A stretch of 64,000 nucleotides of DNA, from the NCBI RefSeq assembly GCF_033955345.1, contig NZ_CP138332.1, positions 2,046,001 through 2,110,000 on the forward strand. The letters run 5' to 3'. Origin of the DNA: Sphingobacterium bambusae. Lineage in GTDB: Bacteria; Bacteroidota; Bacteroidia; Sphingobacteriales; Sphingobacteriaceae. Positions 54,287 through 63,965 of this stretch are shown here, piece after piece (the stretch's first letter is position 1; each line of letters starts with the position of its first letter). A program made the position numbers and the translations under genes. The notes beneath the pieces are model-generated. The model searched no databases. It was not told the DNA's origin and saw only the letters and a list, made by a program, of their open reading frames with translations.

Positions 54287-56038
54287 CTATTGCTCCCAAC
54301 GAAACGGGAGATACCAATTTTCAGGTTGCAATAATTTGCTACGGATGGCTGCGGCATTTGCCACCCCATCCTTACTTAGCTTTTGGTAAACCTTATCGGC
54401 CAAAAATGTAGGATCTTGGCGTCGTCTCGCGATGCGCACTAGGTCTTCCCACCGGCTCCCTTCGAAGGCCTGTTCCAATGCAGCTTCTTCGATCAAATAA
54501 TTTTCAATAAACAATAAGCTGTCCGCAGGGTTGTCAATAGTGCGGTTACGTAGATATGCCCTTCCACGAATACCTTCATTACGATGCCAAGTACTGCGGT
54601 AATTTGGCACATTGCCCATTCGTGCGTCAAAATCATAGGGCCATGGAAGATGCGTTTGCATCACATCGGTTTTATCGCTTTGTGTCGGATCGTCATAATT
54701 GCTGCGTAGCCCATTGTTCAACAACGCTAGAGCCAGTTTATGCTTTGCATCTCGGTTTGCGGCTTCCGCAAAGCGTAAATGTAGTTTCGCGGTGCGGTAT
54801 AAGAACCACTTGCCATTACGGCTAAATTCGTCAATAGGTATCAGGCTAGCTATATCCGTGTACTCATCGGTATATTTAGTGACGACTGGGCGACTATTTA
54901 CATTGGAAACAGACAGTATTTTCCTACCGTCATAAGGCACCCCATTCCATTGTTCCTGTTGATCCCATAGATCCAAGACTTCCTGACTAGGTTTCAAGAG
55001 GTATGACCCACCCTGAATCGCAAAGTAGCGGATAAATGGATTTGCCTGTCCGAAGTTACTTGCAAAAGGCATAGTCCATACCCATTCCGAATTCCACAAG
55101 CCATCCTGCGAGCGCGAGAAAATCGATCTCCAGCCCAAGCTTTTGCTGTTCACGAATGTTCGAATATCTTGCTCCCTGTTTCGGGCATAGCCCACAGATA
55201 AATCGTTATTGTCTGTGACGGAGCGTTCCTTAAGCTTGAAATAGTCAAACCGCCATGTATCATTCCCCATATTATCGTAATACGTCATTACCCTTTTGTA
55301 CGCATCGGCGGCCTTCAGATAATCGTTGCTCCATAGGTAAAGATCTCCCATCAAAGCATACTTATTAACAAAGAATCGCTCCAACGAAAATCCATCAACA
55401 GCAAGTCGTAACGACTCATCATCTGGATACACGCCTTTAAAAGGCAGGGTTTCCATATCACGAATTAAATTCGTCAACAGCTGTTCGAATGAAATGATGG
55501 GATACTTGTTGTCATCAAGTACGTCGTTCATATTTTCCAATGGATCGGTTACGTAGGGAACTTGACCAAAGTGAATACCCAATTGCAGGTATACCCAAGT
55601 ACGCACCCCCATGATATCGGAATAGCGCCTATTGTATTGATCAACATCCATTTTGTTTTCGGCGCGCATCAGGTCAAAATTGGATAACACATCGTTGCAG
55701 GCCAAAATAACCTCGTAAAATTTACGGGGGTTAATATAGGGATTGTTGGTACTCATTGCGGTCACATCATTCGCATTGATTTCATGCAAGTAGGGATCGG
55801 CTTGCGGCGTTACCGTTAAGAGATCAGCACGCAACTCGTTCAATAACACATGCTGCTCGGCCAGTCCGAGGAATTTACCATATACACCGATAACCGCTGC
55901 ATCGGCATCAAAGATATTGCGATACATTTGCTCTTTCAGCAAAACCTCTTTCGGCTCTACGTCAAGAAACTTGGAGCAGGATGTGCTTCCCAACATAGTT
56001 AAAGCCAAGCACAGGCTATATAAGATCGTTCGTTTCAT
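54287..56038 (-). CDS. SusD/RagB-family glycan-binding lipoprotein
   Basis: 583 residues from the second ATG (56038), directly before the lipoprotein signal MKRTILYSLCLALTMLGSTSC (Cys21); the frame's first ATG adds only two residues. SKFLDVEPKEVLLKEQMYRN after the cysteine and the C-terminal block LIEEAALEQAFEGSRWEDLVRIARRRQDPTFL are SusD-typical. It follows its SusC partner (56125-59319) by 86 bp. It would present pectic fragments to SusC; the giant degradase gene comes next in the same direction. Confidence 0.93.
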   Translation of the reverse strand: MKRTILYSLCLALTMLGSTSCSKFLDVEPKEVLLKEQMYRNIFDADAAVIGVYGKFLGLAEQHVLLNELRADLLTVTPQADPYLHEINANDVTAMSTNNPYINPRKFYEVILACNDVLSNFDLMRAENKMDVDQYNRRYSDIMGVRTWVYLQLGIHFGQVPYVTDPLENMNDVLDDNKYPIISFEQLLTNLIRDMETLPFKGVYPDDESLRLAVDGFSLERFFVNKYALMGDLYLWSNDYLKAADAYKRVMTYYDNMGNDTWRFDYFKLKERSVTDNNDLSVGYARNREQDIRTFVNSKSLGWRSIFSRSQDGLWNSEWVWTMPFASNFGQANPFIRYFAIQGGSYLLKPSQEVLDLWDQQEQWNGVPYDGRKILSVSNVNSRPVVTKYTDEYTDIASLIPIDEFSRNGKWFLYRTAKLHLRFAEAANRDAKHKLALALLNNGLRSNYDDPTQSDKTDVMQTHLPWPYDFDARMGNVPNYRSTWHRNEGIRGRAYLRNRTIDNPADSLLFIENYLIEEAALEQAFEGSRWEDLVRIARRRQDPTFLADKVYQKLSKDGVANAAAIRSKLLQPENWYLPFRWEQ

Positions 56039-56124
56039 ATACATTCTATTTTCTTTATCCTCGACAGTACCGCCACACAGTTCCTTTCGGCGTGCTGCAT
56101 ATCGGTGAAGCTGCCCATTACTTA

Positions 56125-59100
56125 TTAAAAACCTGCACGCACTCCTACTTGAAATGTTCGGTATTGGGGCGCTAAGCCGATATCTACTCCTTGATTAAAA
56201 ATGGAACCACTGGAACTGAATTCCGGGTCATAACCTAAGTATTTTGAAAGCGTGAACAGGTTATTCGCACTGAGATAAACCTGCACCGATTTTAGTACCG
56301 CTTTATTCAGTGGCAAACGATAGCTCACACTTACCGTACGCAGCCTGAGGTACGATCCATCTTCTATCCAACGATCTGAAAATGCAGCATTCCCCATCGG
56401 GTCACCCCAATTGGCACGTGGAATATTGGTCTGTTGCCCCTCCTCTTTCCAACGATTCATCACGGCGGCACTTTGGTTATCGTAATTGCTAAGTGCCTCG
56501 CTGTTTCTGCGCACCGCGTTATACAGGTCATTGCCTAGAGAGTAGGTAAACAGCGTATTGAAAGACCAGTTTTTGTAATTTAATGCGGTGGTAAAGGCAC
56601 CAAACCATGCTGGATTAGGATTTCCGATGATCACACGATCTTGGTCATCGATGATGTTGTCGCCATTCTGATCAACGTAGTGCACATCTCCAGCTTGAAA
56701 AGGCACCAAAGTTCCATCAGACAATTGCCTATTTAATCCAGCAGAAGCGGCTTCTTGTGATGTCGTGTAGATGCCATTTGTTTGCAAGCCGTAGAATTGG
56801 TTTGCTGCAGCACCCACTTGGGTAATCATTTGCCCGCCATAGTACGATGTTTCAAATGAACCATCGGGCAATGCTGTAACCTTATTTTTGTATTTGGACA
56901 ACTGTACACCTAAGTCGAGCGTGGTATGTTTCGTTTGCAGTACTCGACCATTGATGCCTAGTTCGATACCTGTATTGCGCATCGATCCTCCATTCAAGAA
57001 GACCACATCAATCCCTGAATGTGCCTGTAAGCTTTGATAGGTCACCATATCCTTAAATTGGTTTTGATAGACGTCCAAAGAAACGTTGACACGTTCCTGC
57101 GCAAAGGAGAGATCAGCACCAAAGTTGGTTTTCAGAGCGCGCTCCCATTGCAACTGCGGATTGCCGATATTACCACGAATCAAGCCTTGCACACCAAGTA
57201 GATTTTGCGAGAGGTAGTAGGATTTGGCGGCGTAATCACCAATATCATCATTTCCACTCCACCCGAATGATCCGCGTAACTTCAGCAGGTCTATCGTCGA
57301 TGATGTAAAGAAATTCTCGGCAGAGACAATCCATGCTGCATGAGCTGCCGAATTAAAAGCAAAGGCATGTTGTCCAAATTTCAACATATTATGCTGTGGA
57401 TCTGAACCAAACCGAGATGATCCATCTATAGCGACATCCCAAGACAACAAATAGCGATCTTTATAGCTGTAATTGTTAGTCAGGTAAAGGTTCATCCAGT
57501 TCCAATTTCCGAATCCACCGCGTATCTGCCGCAAAAGATTACTCCCTGATCCTACATTGACATAGTCGTCGTTAGCCGTATTGAATCCTAGACCATAGTC
57601 GTACTCTGCTTTATTAGATTGCACGCGAATCCCGAGACGGGAATGCAATTGATGATGCCGCCCAAATTTATTTTTGGCATCTAGGTATGTGTCGTTAAAG
57701 AGATTAAACATGCGTCGCACCTCGGCACCAGATTGGTTACTTACCTCGGCAATGGGTAGATTTTCCGCATATACGCCAATCTCCGGCAGGAAGAAATTCT
57801 CCCGTCCCTTGTCATACACCAACCCAGCAATACTTTTCACGCTGTATCGATCATTAAAAACAAAATTAAAATGGATGTTCCCGATAAAACGATAGCTTGT
57901 ATTGCTTCCAATTGTATTTTCGCTGACCAATACCGCAGGATTCGTTTGATTGAAAATATCAACATCAGCCAATCGCGGCGAAAAACTACCATCATCACCA
58001 AAGACATTGGTAAACAGCATAGGCGATTTAACCAAGGCTGTCGACAAGGGGCTGGAGAACGATTGGATTCCTTGGTCGCGCAGATTTTGTTGATTGTAGT
58101 AAAACGAAAGGTTGGACTGCATGGAAAACTTCTTGGATAACTGCAAGTCGCCATTCAAACGCATGGAATACTTCGTAATTTCATCATGCAATAAAATCCC
58201 TTGGTCGTTGATGTAGCCTGTGGACAGTGAATATTTGGCGATGTTGTCTCCCCCCGTTACCTTCAGGTAATAGTTTTGCGAAATGCTATGGTCGAAAACA
58301 ACGGATTGCCAATCGGTGTCGTTGTTGTAGCTGTAATAATCCGCGGTATTCATCGTCGCAGCGAAATATGGCTTAGCCGCAATTTCCGCTGACGATAATC
58401 CCTGTGTACTTAAAATTTCAGAGAGGTAAGATCGGTACGCATTACCCTTCATGAGCGGCAATGCTTTTGGACGTTGGTTGAAACTACTGAAAGCGCCGAA
58501 GTTAATACGGGTAGCTAATTCATTGGCATGCGAGGTCGTAATAAAGATAACACCATTGCTGCCTTTCGTTCCGTACTGCGACGAACCGTCCTTCAATACC
58601 GTAATATTATCAATATCGCGGAGGTCGATGTTTGCCAAACCAGACTCAAAATGGTTTTTTATGAGCTGATGACTGTAGTCATTATCTTCATAAAGCATAC
58701 CGTCAACGACGAGCAAGGGCTGCGAGGTTCCATAAAAGGAGTTGATACCACGCAAGGTAATGTTAGCACCGGCGTTTGTCGTACCAGATCGGCGGACGGC
58801 ATTTAATCCCGCGACCTTTCCTTGCAAAACAGACGCCGCATTCTCCCTGATGGTGCTGCTCCACTGATATTTCCTTAGGTCTACGACCTCTATGGCCGCT
58901 GCGGTGGACAGCTTGTTTGTCTCTTGGTTAAATTGGATCGCCGTGCGCAATGAAGGGTTATAGTCGGCTTCGTATAAGACAATATCAATCTGCTCCTGTT
59001 CTTCTTTCGAAAACACGATTTTATCTTGGTATCCGGCATACTGTACTAATATTTTGACATTGCGGGAGGGAGCTTTTAAGGTGAACGTACCATCATTTTC

Positions 59101-59319
59101 TGTAATAGCGACGGAGACACCTTCAATGCTTACATTGGCACCCGCGACGGGTTGCCCAGTGGATGCAAAACGAACACCCCCTTTAATTTCAATCTCCTGT
59201 ACTTCACGTCGATATATTTCGTGTGAGAATACAACACCCGATTCCGCCAACACCCTTTGAGTGGGTAGTAACGTCATCAAGGCAAATCCTCCAATAAATA
59301 CTTTCTGTATCAACTGCAT
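56125..59319 (-). CDS. SusC/RagA-family TonB-linked outer membrane transporter
   Basis: 1064 residues; signal peptide about 1-25, regulatory-like domain about 43-115 (VRFASTGQPVAGANVSIEGV), plug with SVLQGKVAGLNAVRRSG, PLLVVDGMLYEDN and YGTKGSNGVIFITTS, and a barrel ending FQVGVRAGF. The usual VVVGYG stretch between regulatory and plug domains is replaced by a divergent AAAIEVVDLRKYQ, as in one SusC subgroup. Located 12 bp after the fasciclin lipoprotein gene (59332-60765) and upstream of its SusD, so the two fasciclin genes and two SusCD pairs appear to form one long operon. Confidence 0.93.
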   Translation of the reverse strand: MQLIQKVFIGGFALMTLLPTQRVLAESGVVFSHEIYRREVQEIEIKGGVRFASTGQPVAGANVSIEGVSVAITENDGTFTLKAPSRNVKILVQYAGYQDKIVFSKEEQEQIDIVLYEADYNPSLRTAIQFNQETNKLSTAAAIEVVDLRKYQWSSTIRENAASVLQGKVAGLNAVRRSGTTNAGANITLRGINSFYGTSQPLLVVDGMLYEDNDYSHQLIKNHFESGLANIDLRDIDNITVLKDGSSQYGTKGSNGVIFITTSHANELATRINFGAFSSFNQRPKALPLMKGNAYRSYLSEILSTQGLSSAEIAAKPYFAATMNTADYYSYNNDTDWQSVVFDHSISQNYYLKVTGGDNIAKYSLSTGYINDQGILLHDEITKYSMRLNGDLQLSKKFSMQSNLSFYYNQQNLRDQGIQSFSSPLSTALVKSPMLFTNVFGDDGSFSPRLADVDIFNQTNPAVLVSENTIGSNTSYRFIGNIHFNFVFNDRYSVKSIAGLVYDKGRENFFLPEIGVYAENLPIAEVSNQSGAEVRRMFNLFNDTYLDAKNKFGRHHQLHSRLGIRVQSNKAEYDYGLGFNTANDDYVNVGSGSNLLRQIRGGFGNWNWMNLYLTNNYSYKDRYLLSWDVAIDGSSRFGSDPQHNMLKFGQHAFAFNSAAHAAWIVSAENFFTSSTIDLLKLRGSFGWSGNDDIGDYAAKSYYLSQNLLGVQGLIRGNIGNPQLQWERALKTNFGADLSFAQERVNVSLDVYQNQFKDMVTYQSLQAHSGIDVVFLNGGSMRNTGIELGINGRVLQTKHTTLDLGVQLSKYKNKVTALPDGSFETSYYGGQMITQVGAAANQFYGLQTNGIYTTSQEAASAGLNRQLSDGTLVPFQAGDVHYVDQNGDNIIDDQDRVIIGNPNPAWFGAFTTALNYKNWSFNTLFTYSLGNDLYNAVRRNSEALSNYDNQSAAVMNRWKEEGQQTNIPRANWGDPMGNAAFSDRWIEDGSYLRLRTVSVSYRLPLNKAVLKSVQVYLSANNLFTLSKYLGYDPEFSSSGSIFNQGVDIGLAPQYRTFQVGVRAGF

Positions 59320-59331
59320 GTTCTAATTGGT

Positions 59332-60765
59332 TTAGTTTTGTTTTACTTTAGGTACCAACCTTATATAATCCAAGACAAGTGTATTCGTTCCGTTAGCGGT
59401 GGTTGCTGCGCCCGTGAGTTGAGCCCAAGCCTGCTGCAACTGCGCAAGTTCAAACTCCCCTAAATACACTTCGTTATAGTTTCGCAGCTCCACGTTCGTA
59501 TATGGAAAGCTACGAAGCTCGGGAAACTGGCTCTGTCCCTGCTCGTCCAAGACAGCCATGCCTAGAATAGACAAGCGTTGTTGGAACACATTGGCCTGAA
59601 TATCATTGACAGCGCGCCAATACACATCATAGCTGGTGCTTAACAAATGAGGTAGTCTGTAATTTACCGACAAGAGCGACACGCCATGGTTTTGGATCAT
59701 CACATCTTTAAAAATTTGACCTAAAGGATCCTTTTTCTCCCGCACAAAAGTGGAATTGCCTACGGAGGCACTGATATTGGACCACTGCTCTCCTTCAATT
59801 TTCAAATCCAGTAGCTTGTTTTGAAGAGGTAAGTTCGGGGCGCGCAACACATGTACGAATCCGTTGCTCAACGGAATGGTTTCCACGATATCCGCTTTAT
59901 TAACGGGAATGGTAACGCCAGAAATGCTCGTTACTTCGGCAGGCAAATCTGTACTACTGTAGGCCTGCGCGACGAGCAAATCGCGAACAATATGGTAGCG
60001 GCTAATCTGTAGGGACGAATCGGCCTGATTTCTATAGTTAACGTACGGCAAGAATCCATTTACTTCGCTGTCGAAGATTTCATTCTCCAAAACGAAATAT
60101 GTAAAACGATCTTTTTCCACACGCACGTCACCAAGGTTCTGCAGAAATTCATTGTTGAGCAATGAATCTCCTGGATCATCGGGCGAGGCGGTGGGTAGCA
60201 AGTTGTATGTGCTCAAACTTTCCACAAACAGGTTTTGGCTATAGGTGGTGTTTTGGCTAATGTATTCCCACAAATTCAGTTGCGGCATTAGCGGACCATC
60301 AATGAGATGGTAAATACCATCGCTGCTTCCTTTATTTGGGTTTACAAAACCCACGCCTCCCACGCGCGAGTTTACCAAATCCACAATCTTTCCACTTAAC
60401 ATCGTCAGCTGTACGGTGTCACTACTGCTGTTCAAGCGGTAGGTGGAAACCGCAATATGGTTTTGCACAAAGCGGCGAAGCGCCGTGGCATCAGCCTTTA
60501 GATTCGTAACCAAGGATTGAATCGTTTCATTGCGCGGCACAAACACGGTGTAGGCAATCTTTCCGTCCAAGTTGTTATCCAGCCCAGAAGATTTCAACAA
60601 ATCCATAAACAGGGTTGCATTTTCTTCCTTATTCAATCGCTCCAAGAGACTTTGGTTGACATCTGTCAGACCTTCGGCAATGTGTTCATCCCAAGGATCG
60701 GAGCATTGCACCAGTCCAAAAGTCAAGAAAACAAAAGCCAGTATAGGTATTATGCTATTTTTCAT
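59332..60765 (-). CDS. Fasciclin-domain surface lipoprotein
   Basis: 477 residues with lipoprotein signal MKNSIIPILAFVFLTFGLVQC (Cys21). A FAS1 pattern follows: LFMDLLKSSGLDNNLDGKIAYTVFVPRNETIQSL, RRFVQNHIAVSTYRLN and GIYHLIDGPLMP. A second FAS1-like unit is less clear (about 180-310). The C-terminal third reads as a beta-sandwich (LDLKIEGEQWSNISASVGNS..VLDYIRLVP), resembling the C-terminal domain of its neighbour. FAS1 domains mediate adhesion or binding; in Bacteroidota such lipoproteins between SusCD genes are thought to be surface glycan-binding proteins. Glycan binding here is inference. Confidence 0.85.
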   Translation of the reverse strand: MKNSIIPILAFVFLTFGLVQCSDPWDEHIAEGLTDVNQSLLERLNKEENATLFMDLLKSSGLDNNLDGKIAYTVFVPRNETIQSLVTNLKADATALRRFVQNHIAVSTYRLNSSSDTVQLTMLSGKIVDLVNSRVGGVGFVNPNKGSSDGIYHLIDGPLMPQLNLWEYISQNTTYSQNLFVESLSTYNLLPTASPDDPGDSLLNNEFLQNLGDVRVEKDRFTYFVLENEIFDSEVNGFLPYVNYRNQADSSLQISRYHIVRDLLVAQAYSSTDLPAEVTSISGVTIPVNKADIVETIPLSNGFVHVLRAPNLPLQNKLLDLKIEGEQWSNISASVGNSTFVREKKDPLGQIFKDVMIQNHGVSLLSVNYRLPHLLSTSYDVYWRAVNDIQANVFQQRLSILGMAVLDEQGQSQFPELRSFPYTNVELRNYNEVYLGEFELAQLQQAWAQLTGAATTANGTNTLVLDYIRLVPKVKQN

Positions 60766-60794
60766 CAGTATCTATTTAGTATCTTCAACATCCC

Positions 60795-62450
60795 TTACGG
60801 ATACACCGCCTCACCATTTACATCAAACATCGGATAGATCTGCTCCATATCCACCGGTATAAAGTGTACCATATCCAACAGGAAACTTGATGCGTTACCA
60901 TTGCCCAAGCCAACAAGCTTCAGGGTTTGTCGATCCGTCACGTCCACGTCCACAATGCCTAGCATCTTACAATTGTGCACATTGGAACTCGACGAGGCAG
61001 TCACTCGCTTATAACCAAGTGCTTCCAATTCCCTTGCAGCAAGCGTCGTATTTCTGTATTCTCCTTGATTGAGCTGTCTTGAAAGTTTGTTGTTATTGAA
61101 GTAAACATCCATAAGGTTACCCGAGCCATTCGAATTCTGTATCGTCCGGAAGCTCAACCATACCCTATATCGTCCTCGCACGATGACCGGTGTTTTGAAC
61201 TCTATGGACGTCACCGTAGCGGTATTCGTGCGCAATTGAAAGGATAAATAATCGCCATTGACCGATCCTGCACTGCTACCACCGCCAATGGAATAGTCTA
61301 CCCAGCCTGAGCCCTCCCATTTGATATCCTTAAAGAATCCATTATAGGTGCGTAGCCCAAGTCTTTTATAGACACCCGCCATCCGAATTTCCGGTTGATC
61401 TGCAGGATCCCAATATACCGGAAAGGGAAAGCGCTGCTTGATGTAAATATTATCTTTCAAATAGTGTAACACACCGTTTCTTGCCGTATTATCACTAATT
61501 CCTCGGTCTACTTCTGCCCCCAGCTCGATGTTTCCCAACCACTCCTCTTCATTGATTAATACACGCTCTCTGTCAACCTTAACGAGAATAATCTCGTTGT
61601 TTACTTTGGTCGTGTGCGACGACTGCAACATCAAATCAGAGACATACTTCAATTCAGGCACAATATGGTAGGCCATATGCATGTAGAGGCTATCCGTCGG
61701 GTTCTTTGGATCTGACGTGTTCTGGTAACGTTCTTTCAGATCATCCAAACTTTGGATGCCGCGCTGTGCGAACACCGTATTAGAAATGGCTAACACCGAA
61801 TAGTACTGATCGGTCTGCACACTGTTCAACAGTACATCTAGTCCAGTAGCTTGAAGGGCTTCCGCAAAAAGGCTCAATTGCGCATTAGCAAGTACCTCTT
61901 CCATGACGGTGCGCGTAATAGGCGTAAACACCTTATCAACACCGTGTACCCAGCCGTTTCCTGTTCGTTGATTGGGCAGAATAATCACCGATTCTTTGTT
62001 TAGTAAAATCTCCGAATGCCCATCAACATTGCGCACGGATGTGGTGATGAACATACCGCCCACCGCATTCTTTGTGATCTTACCATCGCGAAAGTTGCTC
62101 GTCGAAATCGTGTCGGTCACGATATGCTGGTTCACCAATAACTTCACTTCTTCATCGCTTAAATCGGCAACCGTACTTTTCCCCAAAGAGCCCATATAGG
62201 TGCTCATCGCCGCGTTATTAGGCGCAAACACGGTATACGTTCCCCAGGCATCAAGGTAAGAAGCCGTACCGGCCTTCTTTATGGCTTCATAAAACAAGGT
62301 ATAGTCGGTCGAGTTTTTTAAAAAAGTAGCAATGTTTGGGGTTTCATCGGTGGTTTCGGTGAATCCTTCCTTTACGCAGGCTCCTTGCATCAGTATGATG
62401 CAGAGGCCGAGTGTCCAATAGACAAACTGTTGAATATATCGTCTTTTCAT
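60795..62450 (-). CDS. Fasciclin-domain surface lipoprotein (paralogue with carbohydrate-binding-like C-terminus)
   Basis: 551 residues from the ATG at 62450; the frame opens at a TTG three codons earlier but ATG before MKRRYIQQFVYWTLGLCIIL is the better start. Lipoprotein cysteine about residue 25 (LMQGAC). FAS1 units: FYEAIKKAGTASYLDAWGTYTVFAPNNAAMSTYM (about 50-185) and LFAEALQATGLDVLLNSVQTDQYYSVLAISNTVF (about 195-340). The C-terminal 200 residues look like a beta-sandwich (VDYSIGGGSSAGSVNGDYLSF, YRVWLSFRT, VDVTDRQTLKLVGLG), reminiscent of carbohydrate-binding modules. It follows SusD (62460-63947) by 9 bp. Confidence 0.85.
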   Translation of the reverse strand: MKRRYIQQFVYWTLGLCIILMQGACVKEGFTETTDETPNIATFLKNSTDYTLFYEAIKKAGTASYLDAWGTYTVFAPNNAAMSTYMGSLGKSTVADLSDEEVKLLVNQHIVTDTISTSNFRDGKITKNAVGGMFITTSVRNVDGHSEILLNKESVIILPNQRTGNGWVHGVDKVFTPITRTVMEEVLANAQLSLFAEALQATGLDVLLNSVQTDQYYSVLAISNTVFAQRGIQSLDDLKERYQNTSDPKNPTDSLYMHMAYHIVPELKYVSDLMLQSSHTTKVNNEIILVKVDRERVLINEEEWLGNIELGAEVDRGISDNTARNGVLHYLKDNIYIKQRFPFPVYWDPADQPEIRMAGVYKRLGLRTYNGFFKDIKWEGSGWVDYSIGGGSSAGSVNGDYLSFQLRTNTATVTSIEFKTPVIVRGRYRVWLSFRTIQNSNGSGNLMDVYFNNNKLSRQLNQGEYRNTTLAARELEALGYKRVTASSSSNVHNCKMLGIVDVDVTDRQTLKLVGLGNGNASSFLLDMVHFIPVDMEQIYPMFDVNGEAVYP

Positions 62451-62459
62451 AACCGTCAA

Positions 62460-63947
62460 TTAATTGGTATAAAATGGATTTTGTATCAATGCCTTATTCA
62501 TTTGCAGCTCCGTGAAATAGATAGGTAGATAATGGCTATTCGGATCTCTATATTTACCCAGCATGGACTGTTGCCTATCGACGGGGGCGTATTCGGTGAC
62601 CATATTGGTAATAAAATCCAAGCGCGCATAATTGTCTCGGCGAGCAAATCGTAACACATCAAACCAACGCTTACCTTCATAGGCAAACTCCCGAGCTCTT
62701 TCTTCCAATAGAAACGTCGTAATAGATTCCGGATCAGAGGGACTAGGGTTAAGATCGTTAAACGACAAGGCATTGGCCCGCTCACGGATTTCATAAATCA
62801 AGTCCAAAGCCTCCTGTCCACGGCTCAATTCATTCAATGCTTCCGCTTTCATCAGCAATACATCGGCGTAGCGATAGACCATCCAGTGGGTATAGGACTC
62901 TTCCAAAGTTTTACGCAACTCCCTATTGATCCCTTGATACTTATAGATTTGCCCACTCGACGCGTCCAAGGATCCGCGATCGCCGCGAACATCAAAATTC
63001 TCGGGATTGGATTCGTCAATCATATAAAGGGATTCATAAACATTGTTTCCTACCAAATAGGTTGGATTTTGCCGAAACAACACGTGAAAGGGGTTCAATT
63101 GCTGCCGGTCGTATTGCAGCTCAAAAATACCTTCAACAGAATTTCCTTCCGCGAACAGCGTATTCAACCAAGTGGATGCCGCACCTGGCACCAATTGGAA
63201 TTTTCCAGATTGGATAATGACATCACAAGCCGCCAAAGCCTTTTCGTAGTCATTTTGCCAGAGGTACACATCGGCCAGTAGGGCATTAACTGTATTCTTT
63301 GTGATCTTTCCTTTGTCCATAGCCACCGATCCACCGAATGTTTCTTTCACCATTCCGCCAGCGCGTGTGAGGTCGGCAACTACCGCTTCAAAAACCTGTG
63401 CTTGGGTAGATTTCGGAATCATCAAATTATCATCATCAGATTGGGTGAAGGTAAGCTTCAATGGCACGTCGCCCCAGATCCGAGCCAAATAAAAATTCAT
63501 CCATGCACGAATGGTCAAGGCTTCGCCGATGTAAGCATCTAGATCTTCCTGCGAGAAGGTAGGATCCATCTCTTTCGCTTTTGGAGCGTTGTCAATCACA
63601 TTATTGCAAAGGTTAATAATACGGTAGTATTCGCCCCAATTGGTTAGCGTATTAGCAGACATGAGATTGGCAAAGCGATACTCATCCAATACCTGTGTGG
63701 TGAAGGCAGAAAGCTCCACCATATTGGTGCGGATCTCTCCGTGCATAAATAAGGAACTAACCAAGTTACCGGAAGTTAACGAAATATAGAGCCCATTTAC
63801 GGCCGATCGAACATGCTCCTTTGTTTGCCAAAAATCTTGCTCCACCAAGCCGTCTTGCGGTTTAAGATCGAGCCACTTCGTGCAGGAACTAGACAAGGAA
63901 CCTAATGCAAGCAGGAAAATGCTAATATGTATATGAAGTTTTTTCAT
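62460..63947 (-). CDS. SusD/RagB-family glycan-binding lipoprotein
   Basis: 495 residues with lipoprotein signal ending LSSSC (Cys22) followed by TKWLDLKPQDGLVEQDFWQT, a standard SusD start. C-terminal SusD motif LEERAREFAYEGKRWFDVLRFARRDN and YLPIYFTELQMNKALIQNPFY confirm the family. It lies 18 bp downstream of the SusC gene that enters the window at the right edge and leads into the two fasciclin lipoprotein genes. It is a shorter and distinct SusD from the one at 54287-56038, so the locus has two transport pairs. Confidence 0.95.
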   Translation of the reverse strand: MKKLHIHISIFLLALGSLSSSCTKWLDLKPQDGLVEQDFWQTKEHVRSAVNGLYISLTSGNLVSSLFMHGEIRTNMVELSAFTTQVLDEYRFANLMSANTLTNWGEYYRIINLCNNVIDNAPKAKEMDPTFSQEDLDAYIGEALTIRAWMNFYLARIWGDVPLKLTFTQSDDDNLMIPKSTQAQVFEAVVADLTRAGGMVKETFGGSVAMDKGKITKNTVNALLADVYLWQNDYEKALAACDVIIQSGKFQLVPGAASTWLNTLFAEGNSVEGIFELQYDRQQLNPFHVLFRQNPTYLVGNNVYESLYMIDESNPENFDVRGDRGSLDASSGQIYKYQGINRELRKTLEESYTHWMVYRYADVLLMKAEALNELSRGQEALDLIYEIRERANALSFNDLNPSPSDPESITTFLLEERAREFAYEGKRWFDVLRFARRDNYARLDFITNMVTEYAPVDRQQSMLGKYRDPNSHYLPIYFTELQMNKALIQNPFYTN

Positions 63948-63965
63948 TGCTTTAGTTATGTATGG

